Below, piece after piece: positions 10,405-19,441 of a stretch of DNA of 64,000 bases. How positions within the stretch are numbered: the stretch's first letter is position 1; each line of letters begins with the position of its first letter. The notes under the pieces are model-generated. The model did not search any database and was not told the origin of the DNA. It saw only the letters and a list, made by a program, of their open reading frames with translations. The DNA comes from Neurospora intermedia. Taxonomy: Eukaryota; Ascomycota; Sordariomycetes; Sordariales; Sordariaceae. Where the stretch lies: assembly GCA_037102815.1 (NCBI GenBank), contig BTPP01000001.1, positions 5,667,001 through 5,731,000 on the forward strand, given 5' to 3'. Both the position numbers and the translations under genes were made by a program.

Positions 10405-13400
10405 ATGACAATTCCACCCCCGTACATCACCGCCCAACGCCTTTTGTGGTTTAAAGATTTTTGCATCGAAAATTTCATACCCATCAATCCATCCCTCGTT
10501 ATCGGCTTTACCACTTGCCTCAATCTCATTGCCAGGTTGACCGACTCCGAAAGATCCCGCCTCAAACTGGCAGCAGAATCCACGGATCAAGATCAAGATT
10601 CCCAGTGGTTCGACCAAGCCTGGGTGCACGACATCGGCAAACTCGCGAAGGCCTTAAAAGACGTTGAGGCATATGCTCATCTGCGCGGGTTTATCTCTGT
10701 ACAGCAGCTTCAAGCTCCTGCACCGTCGGAACAGCCTCAAGCTCCTGCACCTTCGGAGCAGGGTCCCGAGCTCCCTCCCATTCCCCAACAGCAGTTGACG
10801 GTCCGCCCAAACGCCCGCCCTCCAGTTGTTGACAACTTTCTCCTACAGCTCCCTCGTCTCAACCGACCAATTACGAGGCAGGCAGCCCGTCAAGCATTTA
10901 CTGCTCCCCCACCCGCGCGGCCTCAGCTTTTGCCTGGTGCATACCTCCAAGATTCCGATCTAGACCAAGATCAGGAGCCTGACGCTCCCAGTACTGCACC
11001 ACGTCTGCTGACAGACTCCCCGCCTCCCAATACCCCACGAGCCCCTCGGAAGGCACGCAGGCGGAACCCGACCACACCTCAACAAGTCCCCCCCCTCCCC
11101 CCCCCAAACTTTTCCAGACAATCGGATCAAGGCATCGATCCATCCGTCAACAGACGTGTCAACTCGGCACCCCCCGGGCAACATCTTCAACCCCCTCCTC
11201 AGCCTCAATCAGCCAATATGGGCTCTCACGGGCAACCGATGGACCTTGACGGGTTCATGGCTAGGATGGAAGGCCCCGCCCTTGACTTCATGACGAACTT
11301 CTCCAAGCTGATGGAGAATCTCGCAAACGCGAACAACCCAATCTCCACGTTCAAGATCACGCAAATCGGATATTTCAATCCCGAAGTCAAGGTTGAGGGG
11401 GACGATGCCGCCGTCACGGTCGGAAATGACGTCCACTACAACGACATCTCGGTCTTTTGGGATTCAGTTATGGCCAATGCTGACGACGATAACAAGAAGG
11501 ACTATATCAGGAAGAACCTTCATCAGCTCCTCAGAGGTACAGCACAGCAATGGTATACAGCACAGATTTCGGATCATGAACGCGTTGACCTCAGGACGTC
11601 GCTGGACAAGTGGAAGAAGGCACTGTTCGAGTCCTTCGGCATGAACTCCGTCGAAGCAGCAACCAAGCTGTCGAGCTGCTGCTATTCCCGCGACGACTGC
11701 ATGAGCGGCAAGTCCTTCAGAGCCTACGCTACAGCACGAATGAGGTTCGCGAAGTCAATGGGCATGATGTCAGACGATCAACTGAAGGCGCAAGTTTTCG
11801 TTGGAATGTACCCCGGCCTTCAACAGATCTGCCCTCAACCGTCGGACACACGAAAACTGCACGAATGGATCAATGCCGCTGAGGTCCTGGCCAAGACGCA
11901 CACCAATCTACTGAACTACAAGCCAAGTACGGCTCCCCCTGCGTTGACGACACCCAGTGCTGATACAGAATCCAGGACCCTAGAGGTCAACCACGCCGCC
12001 GCTGACAGCGGTGTGGAGGCTTTCGCAGGATATGATTCCTACCGACCTCGATACAAGGACAGAGACAAAGCAAAGGAAGTAGATAGAGGCAGATCAGATA
12101 GGGGCGGCGATAGGTATGGATCCGGCGGTGGAAGCAAGCAGAGACAGAACAAATGGGAGAGACAAGGCTATAGATATAGAGGCATGTCATGGAGGTCAGG
12201 AAGGCCGTTGAGGCGATATACTAGACCGTTCAAGAGGAGATTCAGAAGATGGAGGAAGTCAGATCGAGAGGGGGAACATGGTTATGTTGCAGAGGAGCTT
12301 GTTGACGAAGAAGACAGTGATAAGGAGGAATTGGAGGAATATTTGAAGGAGCATGGTTATGTTTTTGGAGGAGAAGTTTCAGAGGAGGACGAGGAGTCAG
12401 TCTATGACCCGGAGGAGGTCACTAATACATCTTCATCTGCTTATTCGTCGGTCCCCGTCAAGAACAAGCATCAATCGTGCTGGAAGTGCCGAGCAAGCTT
12501 TGATTCGAGAAGCAAGCTCATGACGCATGTGTTGTCAAATGTCTGCGGTCCCGGGAGAAAGAAGAAGAAGGCGGCAGCATCGACGTCCGAGCACACGGAA
12601 CAGCCTCCCGCCGCAGACACCAAGCTCAAGACAGGGGATATTATCAAAGCGAGGCCCACACCCCCGTCAAATGACGGCTACGTCAAAAGAAACTCCTATT
12701 GCAAAATCAAAATCAAGATCGGCACCGAGATCGAAAGCGTCTGTGTCGATTCCGGATGCTCGACGGTGATGATCGATAGGCGTTTTCTGGAAAGGTGTTG
12801 GCCGGAAGCGAAGGTGATCAAAACAGCCCCACGCTTGATGAACCGCGTCGGGAAGGGCAAAGTCACCATTGACGAGCAGGTTGACATTACATTTCAAATC
12901 CCCGGAATGGTTGACGGCATTGAGGTCGTGGGCCAATTCACCGTCACGGCATGGCTCACCGTGGGCCTTAGCCCGAATATGCTCCTCGGCACCGAATTCC
13001 TCGATCCAAACCGCGCAACCATCAGCTATCCGCGTCGATCGATCACACTCGAGTCGTGCAGGGACCTCGTTTTTCCCTTCGAATCCGTCTCGAAATCAAC
13101 GCCCGTGCGACGTCGAGTGGTAACCCTGGCCAAGACTGTCATTCCACCGCGCTCGACCATGCAAGTCCAGGTTGACTACAGAAACCTTCCCAAAACCGAT
13201 GTCAACGGATCCCCACGCGAGTACATGTTTCATGGGATCATTGACGGAGCAATTGACCAGCTGGTGTGCGCGGACTCAGTCCGAACGGTTACAATCAGCA
13301 ATATGACCGACACACATAAAACTATCGGCCGCAAAAAGAAGGTCGGCGTCATCGAAGACTTTGAGGACGATGGTTTTGTGTTCGCTAGCTGGGAAAAGGC

Positions 13401-16400
13401 AGCCTTGATTAATCTGGCCACAGAAACCACTACCGCCGACTGTTTCGTCTTTGACGACGTAGTGGAGAAGCTGGTGGACGCCGACGAAGAGATCGTGCAC
13501 GAAGTCTTTGACGAGATGTTCAAGGCAGATAACCCCGGTGTTGAGAACCCGACTCCCAAGCCGGAGGATAAGGAAAAGAGAAAAGCAAAATTGATGTCGA
13601 AGCTGGCGGCATTGAGCATGTCTCGCAAAAAACCCAAGTCCACAACCCCCAAAAAGAGTAACAAAAGCGCTAAATCTACCAAGCCAGATACAAAACCTCA
13701 TTCGGACGAAAGCTTCCCCATCCTCGGGAGCGTTGTTGACAGCAACCCGGAAAGCACCGTCGACCCAATTCAGCCGCACGACCTCCCCGGAAAACCCCCA
13801 CCCAAAGTGCTTGAGGGATACAAGGAATTGGGGATAGGGAGGCCCGAAGGCGTCCCCACGGTGATGACCAAGGACGGCGTCCGTATCGCTGACATCAACC
13901 GAAAGCTGACTAAACAATTGAAGAAGATCATTGATGACTTCAATTGCTGGGGCGGCGAAGGTACAGTCAAGATGGACGAGGATGAGCATCTCCGCATTGA
14001 TCTGGTAGAAGGCTGGCAGAACAAGAAAGTCGGGGCGCGACCCTACCGGCTGGGACTCGAAGAGCAAAAGGTCGTTGATGATACCTTCGGCAAGTTGCGG
14101 GATCAAGGCAAGCTACTCTTCATGAAATACCCTACCCCCTTTGGATGTCCAGTGTTCGTCGTCTGGAGAACCGTTGACGGCGTTAGGAAGGGAAGGGTAG
14201 TCGTTGACCTTAGGGCTTTGAACCGCATGACAATCCCCGATGCTTACCCCTTGCCCAACCAAGAAGAGATTATCAACGCCCTCATTGGCTGTATGTTCTT
14301 TACGGCCCTCGATGCATCGGCCTTTTTCCATCAACTCCCGGTATGGTTTCGACATCAAAACCGTATGGTGCTCGTCACCCATCGAGGGCTGGAGGTTAGC
14401 CTCGTTGCCTTGATGGGTTTCAAGAACTCGCCGTCCTACGCCCAGCGGTTTATGGACAAGCGGTTGAGTAAGTACAGGGACTTTTGCCGAGCCTACATTG
14501 ACGACGTAATCATCTTCAGCAAGACAGCAGAAGAACACATTGAGCACGTCCGAAAGGTGTTAGCCGTCTTCCAGGCAGTCAATTTGGGCATCAACCCGCA
14601 AAAGTCCTTCTTTGGATTCCCGTCGGTCAGACTGTTGGGTTTTTACGTTGACGGGTTGGGGCTCTCCACAACAGCTGACAAGGTGGAGGCATTGGCCAAA
14701 CTCAAGATGCCTGGCACGCTGGACGATTTGGAGATATATCTGGGCATGACCGGCTTCTTGAGGCGATTCGTCCCCTTCTACAAACAAAAAGCCGAACCGC
14801 TGGAGGACAGGAAGACATCGATGCTGAAGACCGGCCGAGAAGACGGAACGCTGCCCATCGGCAAATCGAAGGCCACTCGAAAGAATTACACATCCAAGGC
14901 TAAATTTACACCAACCGAACGAGAAAAAGAAGCCTTCCGAATTCTCCAAGACCACCTTACTAAAACGGCATACCTCGTCCATTGGAACCCAAACCGTATA
15001 GCCTTCGTCAAGATTGATGCATCAAAGCGGGGCATCGGGGTTATAGCTTTCCACGTTGACGGCGTCGACGCAGCCTGGAACGAGAAATCAATCCCTATTG
15101 ATAAAGTCCAGCCGATCCTTTACATTAGCCGTAAACTGACGAAGACAGAGCAGACATATTGGCCCACGGAGATGGAGGTAGCCGGACTGGTGTGGACAGT
15201 GAGGAAGCTGAAGACGTGGCTCCAGTCGTCAAGGTACCCTACAGTCATTCTCACCGACCACAAAGCTACCCCAAGCATTGTCAAGCAAACTTCTCTCGAA
15301 ACCGCCGATATCGCGAAATTTAATCCTCGCTTGATGCTCGCATCGACCATGCTAGCTCAATTCAAGCTTGACGTTCGTCATATTCCCGGAAAAATGAACT
15401 TCGTCCCCGACGCTCTATCTCGCCTCCCGACCTCAGACGACGATGATAAGGAAGGAGACCCCTCAAGGAGTGAGCTTGACGACTTGTGGGAAGAAGGTTT
15501 CGCAGCTGCCGTCGTCGAGATGGACCCAAAGTTCAAGCGGAGAATCATGGAAGGATACAAGGCTGACACTAAATACTCCAAGATCATCCAATTCGTCAAG
15601 GATAGGAGGGCTCTGCACGAAGCAAACCCATCCAAGCCACCGATGATCAAGGGGATGCCCTTCGATATCCAGGACGATCTGTTGTTCCATAGAACATCGA
15701 AGCATCAATGGCGGCTGTGCATACCAGATGAGTGCGTCAAGGACATCCTGGAGATGGTCCACGACTCGAAGCATCATTTTGGCATCAACAGGATGATCAA
15801 GGACCTGTCATCCTATTCATTCGCAAAGATGACCAGCAAGGTCAGGAAGTATGTCGAGCACTGTCCAGAGTGCTTGGAGAACGCCACATCAAGAAAGAAA
15901 CTCCTCGGCGAGCTCAATCCCATCGATGCACCACCTATCCCCGGACACACAATTACGATTGATTTCGTTGTGGCGCTGCCTGTGTGCCTCGAGAGCAGGA
16001 TATTTAAGGTACCGGAGGGGGGCTTTGACGCGCTTATGACCTGCAGCGGCAAGCACGATAAACGCACGCTATGCATCCCAGGCCAGACAACCTGGACAGC
16101 AAAACAGTGGGGAGAGGCTCTGGCTACCTATCTGTTGTTGTGTGATTGGGGCCTGCCCTCCGTCATTATCTCCGACAGAGATCCCAAGTTCATGTCTAAC
16201 TTTTGGCAAGGAGTGTTTAGAGCCATGGGAACCAAGCTGTTGATGTCCACGGCGTTCCACGCTCAAACCGACGGCCTATCCGAGAGGAAGAATCAAACCA
16301 TCGAAATCGCGATCAGGTACCATATCGCCGTCAGCGAGGTCCCCTGGGTAGACATGCTGCCTGCGCTTCAGTTTAACTTGAATACGGCCCATACAGATGC

Positions 16401-17196
16401 TGTCGGCAGATCGCCGATTGAACTCTTGACGGGATTTAAGCCCCGTACCCCCTCAGATGTGGTGTTCAACCTCAAGGACGACTTTGACGTGGAGGCGATT
16501 CGATTGTTGAATCATCTTGAGGCGGAAACTGCAATCGCCCATGCGGCGGCCGTTGCCAAGATGAGATATGATAGAAAAACGACTCCAGCCGATGTCAAGG
16601 TGGGAGACTGGGTGTATCTACGTCTACATCACGGCTATCATTTGCCAGGGAAGCCCTCAAGGAAGTGGTCGCAACAAAGGGTCGGTCCGTTTAAGGTCAC
16701 CGGAAGGAAAGGACCGCTGGCTGTGGAAATTGATTTCCCGAAAACGTGGAAGAATCATCGAACGGTCTCCATCACCCAGCTGGTGCCGGCACCGGTAGGC
16801 GAAGACCCGTTTGGCCGTCGTCACCTCAACCCCGGGAGGGTAGTTGAGGAGGACGCGGACGAGGACGAGCAGTACGAAATCGACAAGATCCTCGGTAGAC
16901 GCACCAACTTCAAGCATGGCCGCCCAATCTTGGAATACCTGATCAAATGGAAAGGATACCGCAATCAATGGAACTCCTACGTCCTACGACCGACCCTCCT
17001 CCAGAACGCATCAGACCTCGTCTACGATTACGACAATAAACACCCGGTTGACGATAAAGAGCTCAAGCCCAAGAAATCAAGGAAGGGAAAGAAGGCTTCG
17101 GCAGCAGAGGAAGAACCAAGGGAGGAATGGGGGAGAGAAGTCAGGGAAATCCCCACGACTAATCTCGAGGTGAGGCTGCCCTCACACCAAGCTTGA
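10405..17196 (+). CDS. Gag-Pol polyprotein of the young chromovirus (2263 aa)
   Basis: One frame holds gag and pol with no shift between them. Residues 1-230 are Pro/Gln-rich and probably disordered, and a gag core follows at about 270-510. A finger with the spacing C-x2-C-x12-H-x5-C lies at 692-714. Aspartic protease DSG is at 782-784. Reverse transcriptase covers about 1190-1430 with YIDD at 1364-1367. RNase H starts with a catalytic Asp near 1538. Integrase has the H2C2 site from 1786 (CPEC at 1820) and a D1853, D1924, E1960 triad (DD35E). A chromodomain lies at about 2155-2210 with YLIKWKGY. Chromodomains of this kind bind methylated H3 and direct insertion into heterochromatin in related chromoviruses. 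The frame appears whole. The finger differs from the CCHC knuckle usual in Gag. Confidence 0.95.
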   Translation: MTIPPPYITAQRLLWFKDFCIENFIPINPSLVIGFTTCLNLIARLTDSERSRLKLAAESTDQDQDSQWFDQAWVHDIGKLAKALKDVEAYAHLRGFISVQQLQAPAPSEQPQAPAPSEQGPELPPIPQQQLTVRPNARPPVVDNFLLQLPRLNRPITRQAARQAFTAPPPARPQLLPGAYLQDSDLDQDQEPDAPSTAPRLLTDSPPPNTPRAPRKARRRNPTTPQQVPPLPPPNFSRQSDQGIDPSVNRRVNSAPPGQHLQPPPQPQSANMGSHGQPMDLDGFMARMEGPALDFMTNFSKLMENLANANNPISTFKITQIGYFNPEVKVEGDDAAVTVGNDVHYNDISVFWDSVMANADDDNKKDYIRKNLHQLLRGTAQQWYTAQISDHERVDLRTSLDKWKKALFESFGMNSVEAATKLSSCCYSRDDCMSGKSFRAYATARMRFAKSMGMMSDDQLKAQVFVGMYPGLQQICPQPSDTRKLHEWINAAEVLAKTHTNLLNYKPSTAPPALTTPSADTESRTLEVNHAAADSGVEAFAGYDSYRPRYKDRDKAKEVDRGRSDRGGDRYGSGGGSKQRQNKWERQGYRYRGMSWRSGRPLRRYTRPFKRRFRRWRKSDREGEHGYVAEELVDEEDSDKEELEEYLKEHGYVFGGEVSEEDEESVYDPEEVTNTSSSAYSSVPVKNKHQSCWKCRASFDSRSKLMTHVLSNVCGPGRKKKKAAASTSEHTEQPPAADTKLKTGDIIKARPTPPSNDGYVKRNSYCKIKIKIGTEIESVCVDSGCSTVMIDRRFLERCWPEAKVIKTAPRLMNRVGKGKVTIDEQVDITFQIPGMVDGIEVVGQFTVTAWLTVGLSPNMLLGTEFLDPNRATISYPRRSITLESCRDLVFPFESVSKSTPVRRRVVTLAKTVIPPRSTMQVQVDYRNLPKTDVNGSPREYMFHGIIDGAIDQLVCADSVRTVTISNMTDTHKTIGRKKKVGVIEDFEDDGFVFASWEKAALINLATETTTADCFVFDDVVEKLVDADEEIVHEVFDEMFKADNPGVENPTPKPEDKEKRKAKLMSKLAALSMSRKKPKSTTPKKSNKSAKSTKPDTKPHSDESFPILGSVVDSNPESTVDPIQPHDLPGKPPPKVLEGYKELGIGRPEGVPTVMTKDGVRIADINRKLTKQLKKIIDDFNCWGGEGTVKMDEDEHLRIDLVEGWQNKKVGARPYRLGLEEQKVVDDTFGKLRDQGKLLFMKYPTPFGCPVFVVWRTVDGVRKGRVVVDLRALNRMTIPDAYPLPNQEEIINALIGCMFFTALDASAFFHQLPVWFRHQNRMVLVTHRGLEVSLVALMGFKNSPSYAQRFMDKRLSKYRDFCRAYIDDVIIFSKTAEEHIEHVRKVLAVFQAVNLGINPQKSFFGFPSVRLLGFYVDGLGLSTTADKVEALAKLKMPGTLDDLEIYLGMTGFLRRFVPFYKQKAEPLEDRKTSMLKTGREDGTLPIGKSKATRKNYTSKAKFTPTEREKEAFRILQDHLTKTAYLVHWNPNRIAFVKIDASKRGIGVIAFHVDGVDAAWNEKSIPIDKVQPILYISRKLTKTEQTYWPTEMEVAGLVWTVRKLKTWLQSSRYPTVILTDHKATPSIVKQTSLETADIAKFNPRLMLASTMLAQFKLDVRHIPGKMNFVPDALSRLPTSDDDDKEGDPSRSELDDLWEEGFAAAVVEMDPKFKRRIMEGYKADTKYSKIIQFVKDRRALHEANPSKPPMIKGMPFDIQDDLLFHRTSKHQWRLCIPDECVKDILEMVHDSKHHFGINRMIKDLSSYSFAKMTSKVRKYVEHCPECLENATSRKKLLGELNPIDAPPIPGHTITIDFVVALPVCLESRIFKVPEGGFDALMTCSGKHDKRTLCIPGQTTWTAKQWGEALATYLLLCDWGLPSVIISDRDPKFMSNFWQGVFRAMGTKLLMSTAFHAQTDGLSERKNQTIEIAIRYHIAVSEVPWVDMLPALQFNLNTAHTDAVGRSPIELLTGFKPRTPSDVVFNLKDDFDVEAIRLLNHLEAETAIAHAAAVAKMRYDRKTTPADVKVGDWVYLRLHHGYHLPGKPSRKWSQQRVGPFKVTGRKGPLAVEIDFPKTWKNHRTVSITQLVPAPVGEDPFGRRHLNPGRVVEEDADEDEQYEIDKILGRRTNFKHGRPILEYLIKWKGYRNQWNSYVLRPTLLQNASDLVYDYDNKHPVDDKELKPKKSRKGKKASAAEEEPREEWGREVREIPTTNLEVRLPSHQA

Positions 17197-17505
17197 CTGA
17201 ACTTCATCCCATCTCTCGCGTTTGAAGACGGCCACGCCAATACCTGCTATTTAACCCCGCATCTCTGCGGTTTGCCCAGCAAATCGCAACCAATTCTTCG
17301 CAAGTCGTTTTCACATTTCGCAACACTCTCGCACGAACCGCAGCGCCGCCAGACAACCTCCCCCACGCCATTCTCTTCCGCACCCTTACCTTCGAGAACC
17401 TTCTCGTACCCGCATCAATACCATTCCGCCTTCTACAACCTCTTTTCTGACGCTGCCCACAATCTCTCGGCGAGTTACGTGTTGAGTCAAAGTTGGAGGC
17501 GCCCC
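17197..17505 (+). promoter_or_regulatory. Leader-like gap between pol and ORF2 of the young chromovirus
   Basis: About 300 bp separate the pol stop from the first in-frame ATG of the second ORF. The gap holds a TATTTAA motif near 17248 followed by C/T-rich sequence, which resembles a fungal promoter and leader. The same frame is open here but has no ATG. Separate transcription of ORF2 is an inference. Confidence 0.4.
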
Positions 17506-19158
17506 ATGCCACCGTCGCCCTACGAAGACTTCATCGATTATATCATCGTTCGGAGAGCAGTTGAGATTGAGAGAGAAGCCGCGGCGCGACAGTCAATCGA
17601 GATGCCTCCCAAGCCCATCAAGAACACCGCGACCCCCGCGAGAGCCTCCAAGACCCCGAAGACTGCGACCCCTAAAGCCCCTAAGCTTGAGGATCACAAT
17701 GATGCACCCGAATATCAACCAAGCACTGAGCTCAGCATGATTGAGGCATTCGCCAAAGACTACGGAGGGCTCCCCGCCCATTGGGACGTGAAAGCGATCG
17801 TCGCAGCCCTCGGAAGAAGGCAGAAAATGGAGATCGGCAGAGTGAGCGAGCACGCAGTTACGAGAAAACTCAACTCGATTCTTGACGAGCTCGCCAAAGT
17901 CAAATTCAACAGCAAGGGCATGCTTGCGGCGAACACCAAGATCCCATACATCCCGGAGCCTAGCATCTGGGCAGCCATGGTTATCTTCAAAAACTGGGCA
18001 GTGCGTGTCAACAGAAAAGAGACGGTCGACCTCAACGTCGACTTCATCAGCATCATTCCGAACTCCTGGGAGCCGGCAGCGCACACTTGGAATTTGCAAG
18101 ATTACATCATGGGCGAGTCTCCCGCCAAGCTCTCCACAATGGCCAAAGCTCGGTTCCATGAGCTGGACTGGCGTCAAAAGAACATGCTCCCCCCTCACAA
18201 CCTCATCCAAGGAGTCAAGGCCCCCGTCTTGAAGATGTTCTTTGATTACGGTCAATACGAGAGAGTTGATGTTGCGGCCAGAGCGCTCCATGTTGACAAG
18301 GAGTGGTACACCGAGGGACCCAAGTTCATTTGGCACTGGGACGCGACGACGAAGACTACCCCACGCAATTCCCGAGTTGATGGCGAAAAGACCATCGCCA
18401 ACGTCGACCTTACCAAGGCGGCTACACCTATCAAGCCAACCACGCCCGCCACACCCATCAATTCAACCACGCCCGCCACACCCATCAATTCGTTCAAGCC
18501 AGTCAACCTATTCACACCAGTTGACAACACTACTCCCACCGGTACTGTTGACCTCAGCGCCCTTGCCAAGGACGGATTGATTGACGAAAAGATGGAGATT
18601 GGAGATTCGGACCTGGAATCTGTTCGGATCGGAGAGTCGGACTTGGCATCCGAGTCTGAGCTGGCGCCGGTTGACCCTGACGAGAATTTTGCCACAATTG
18701 GCGAAGTCAAGCGCATGTTGGCGGAGGTTGAGGAGAGAGCGAAGAAGGAGAAGGAGGCGCTCATCCGTCAGCACGAGGAGGAGGTCAACATATGGAAGGG
18801 GGCGCACGCAGATCTGTTGGCCGTGTACGAGGAGCAGAGAGCGAAGTACATGGAATTGATGGGAAAGCATGAGGAGCTGATGGGGGTATTGGGGAAGAAA
18901 GATGCAGAGAGCGAGGGAGATGCGGAGAGGGAGACCAAAAGACAAAAGCGGGAGTTGAACCCCAACGAGTTCGTCGATGACGACGTGGCGGCGAAGTTGA
19001 TGTCAAGGGAGAGACAGATTGATGTCAACGGAGGAAGATTTCAGAGACTGAAGAATGGCCGCTATATTTTTACCTACGCCACTGGAGAGCTGTTGATGTG
19101 GGCAGATGAGCCCGAGGATATCAAGAATGCGGAGTGGAGGACCGTAGCCAGACGTTGA
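17506..19158 (+). CDS. ORF2 of the young chromovirus, unknown function (550 aa)
   Basis: The start is the first ATG of an open frame that extends upstream to 17272 without one. The protein begins MPPSPYEDFIDYI. It has a Lys/Pro/Thr-rich basic stretch, then a globular-looking middle with many Trp residues (about residues 70-300). A Thr/Pro repeat containing TPATPINS follows at about 315-345, then a Glu/Lys-rich coiled coil at about 405-480. The end contains GRYIFTYATGELLMWADEPED, a compact aromatic block. I see no signal peptide and no membrane segment, so it is not an envelope protein despite lying in the env position. I do not recognise its family. Base composition matches gag-pol, so it belongs to the element and is not a recent host capture. 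Confidence 0.8.
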   Translation: MPPSPYEDFIDYIIVRRAVEIEREAAARQSIEMPPKPIKNTATPARASKTPKTATPKAPKLEDHNDAPEYQPSTELSMIEAFAKDYGGLPAHWDVKAIVAALGRRQKMEIGRVSEHAVTRKLNSILDELAKVKFNSKGMLAANTKIPYIPEPSIWAAMVIFKNWAVRVNRKETVDLNVDFISIIPNSWEPAAHTWNLQDYIMGESPAKLSTMAKARFHELDWRQKNMLPPHNLIQGVKAPVLKMFFDYGQYERVDVAARALHVDKEWYTEGPKFIWHWDATTKTTPRNSRVDGEKTIANVDLTKAATPIKPTTPATPINSTTPATPINSFKPVNLFTPVDNTTPTGTVDLSALAKDGLIDEKMEIGDSDLESVRIGESDLASESELAPVDPDENFATIGEVKRMLAEVEERAKKEKEALIRQHEEEVNIWKGAHADLLAVYEEQRAKYMELMGKHEELMGVLGKKDAESEGDAERETKRQKRELNPNEFVDDDVAAKLMSRERQIDVNGGRFQRLKNGRYIFTYATGELLMWADEPEDIKNAEWRTVARR

Positions 19159-19226
19159 CGTTGACGCAGACGTTGACGCAGGCATGTACAATAGCATACG
19201 ACGAGGACGTCGTTTTCTTTTTTTCC

Positions 19227-19234
19227 GAAGGGGG
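19227..19234 (+). other. Polypurine tract of the young chromovirus
   Basis: GAAGGGGG follows a T-rich run and ends three bases before the 3' LTR. This is the expected place for plus-strand DNA priming in LTR elements. Confidence 0.75.
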
Positions 19235-19237
19235 CAT

Positions 19238-19441
19238 TGACACGGATCTCCCACGCCTGCCTTGTAGAGGCAGCGACGTTGAGGCAGTGGGCAGTGGCAC
19301 ATGGTACCACCCTCCATTGAGGAAGGTACCAGTACCGTCAATCAAGCCTATAAAGGCTTGTCGACGAACAGCAGACTAGACAGAGTTAGTCTGACAGATT
19401 CATCAGGAAGACATCATCAAGCTATGCCATTCCACGCATCA
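19238..19441 (+). repeat. 3' LTR of the young chromovirus
   Basis: It is 204 bp, identical base for base to the 5' LTR, and is followed by the AACCT duplication. TATAAA lies at 19349-19354. Confidence 0.95.

Larger units (their letters stand above)
9848..19441 (+). mobile_element. Young, apparently whole Ty3/Gypsy chromovirus with a second ORF
   Basis: The 9594-bp element has two identical 204-bp LTRs (TG...CA) and the perfect target duplication AACCT at 9843-9847 and 19442-19446. A primer-binding candidate starts one base after the 5' LTR, and a purine tract lies three bases before the 3' LTR. Two long frames, gag-pol (2263 codons) and ORF2 (550 residues from its first ATG), look open with no break seen. 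CpA and TpG are at normal frequency, unlike the decayed sequence on both sides, so the insertion came after RIP of its host element. Identical LTRs point to a very recent event. It sits in the gag region of the older plus-strand Gypsy element. Confidence 0.95.

Noticed and set aside
17272-17505. ORF2 starting at 17272 (628 codons)
   Set aside because: The codon there is TTG. The first ATG in frame is at 17506, and the intervening sequence looks like an untranslated leader.
17506-19158. Envelope gene, which would make the young element a true retrovirus-like Errantivirus
   Set aside because: No signal peptide, fusion peptide or membrane segment is present; the content is soluble and coiled-coil.
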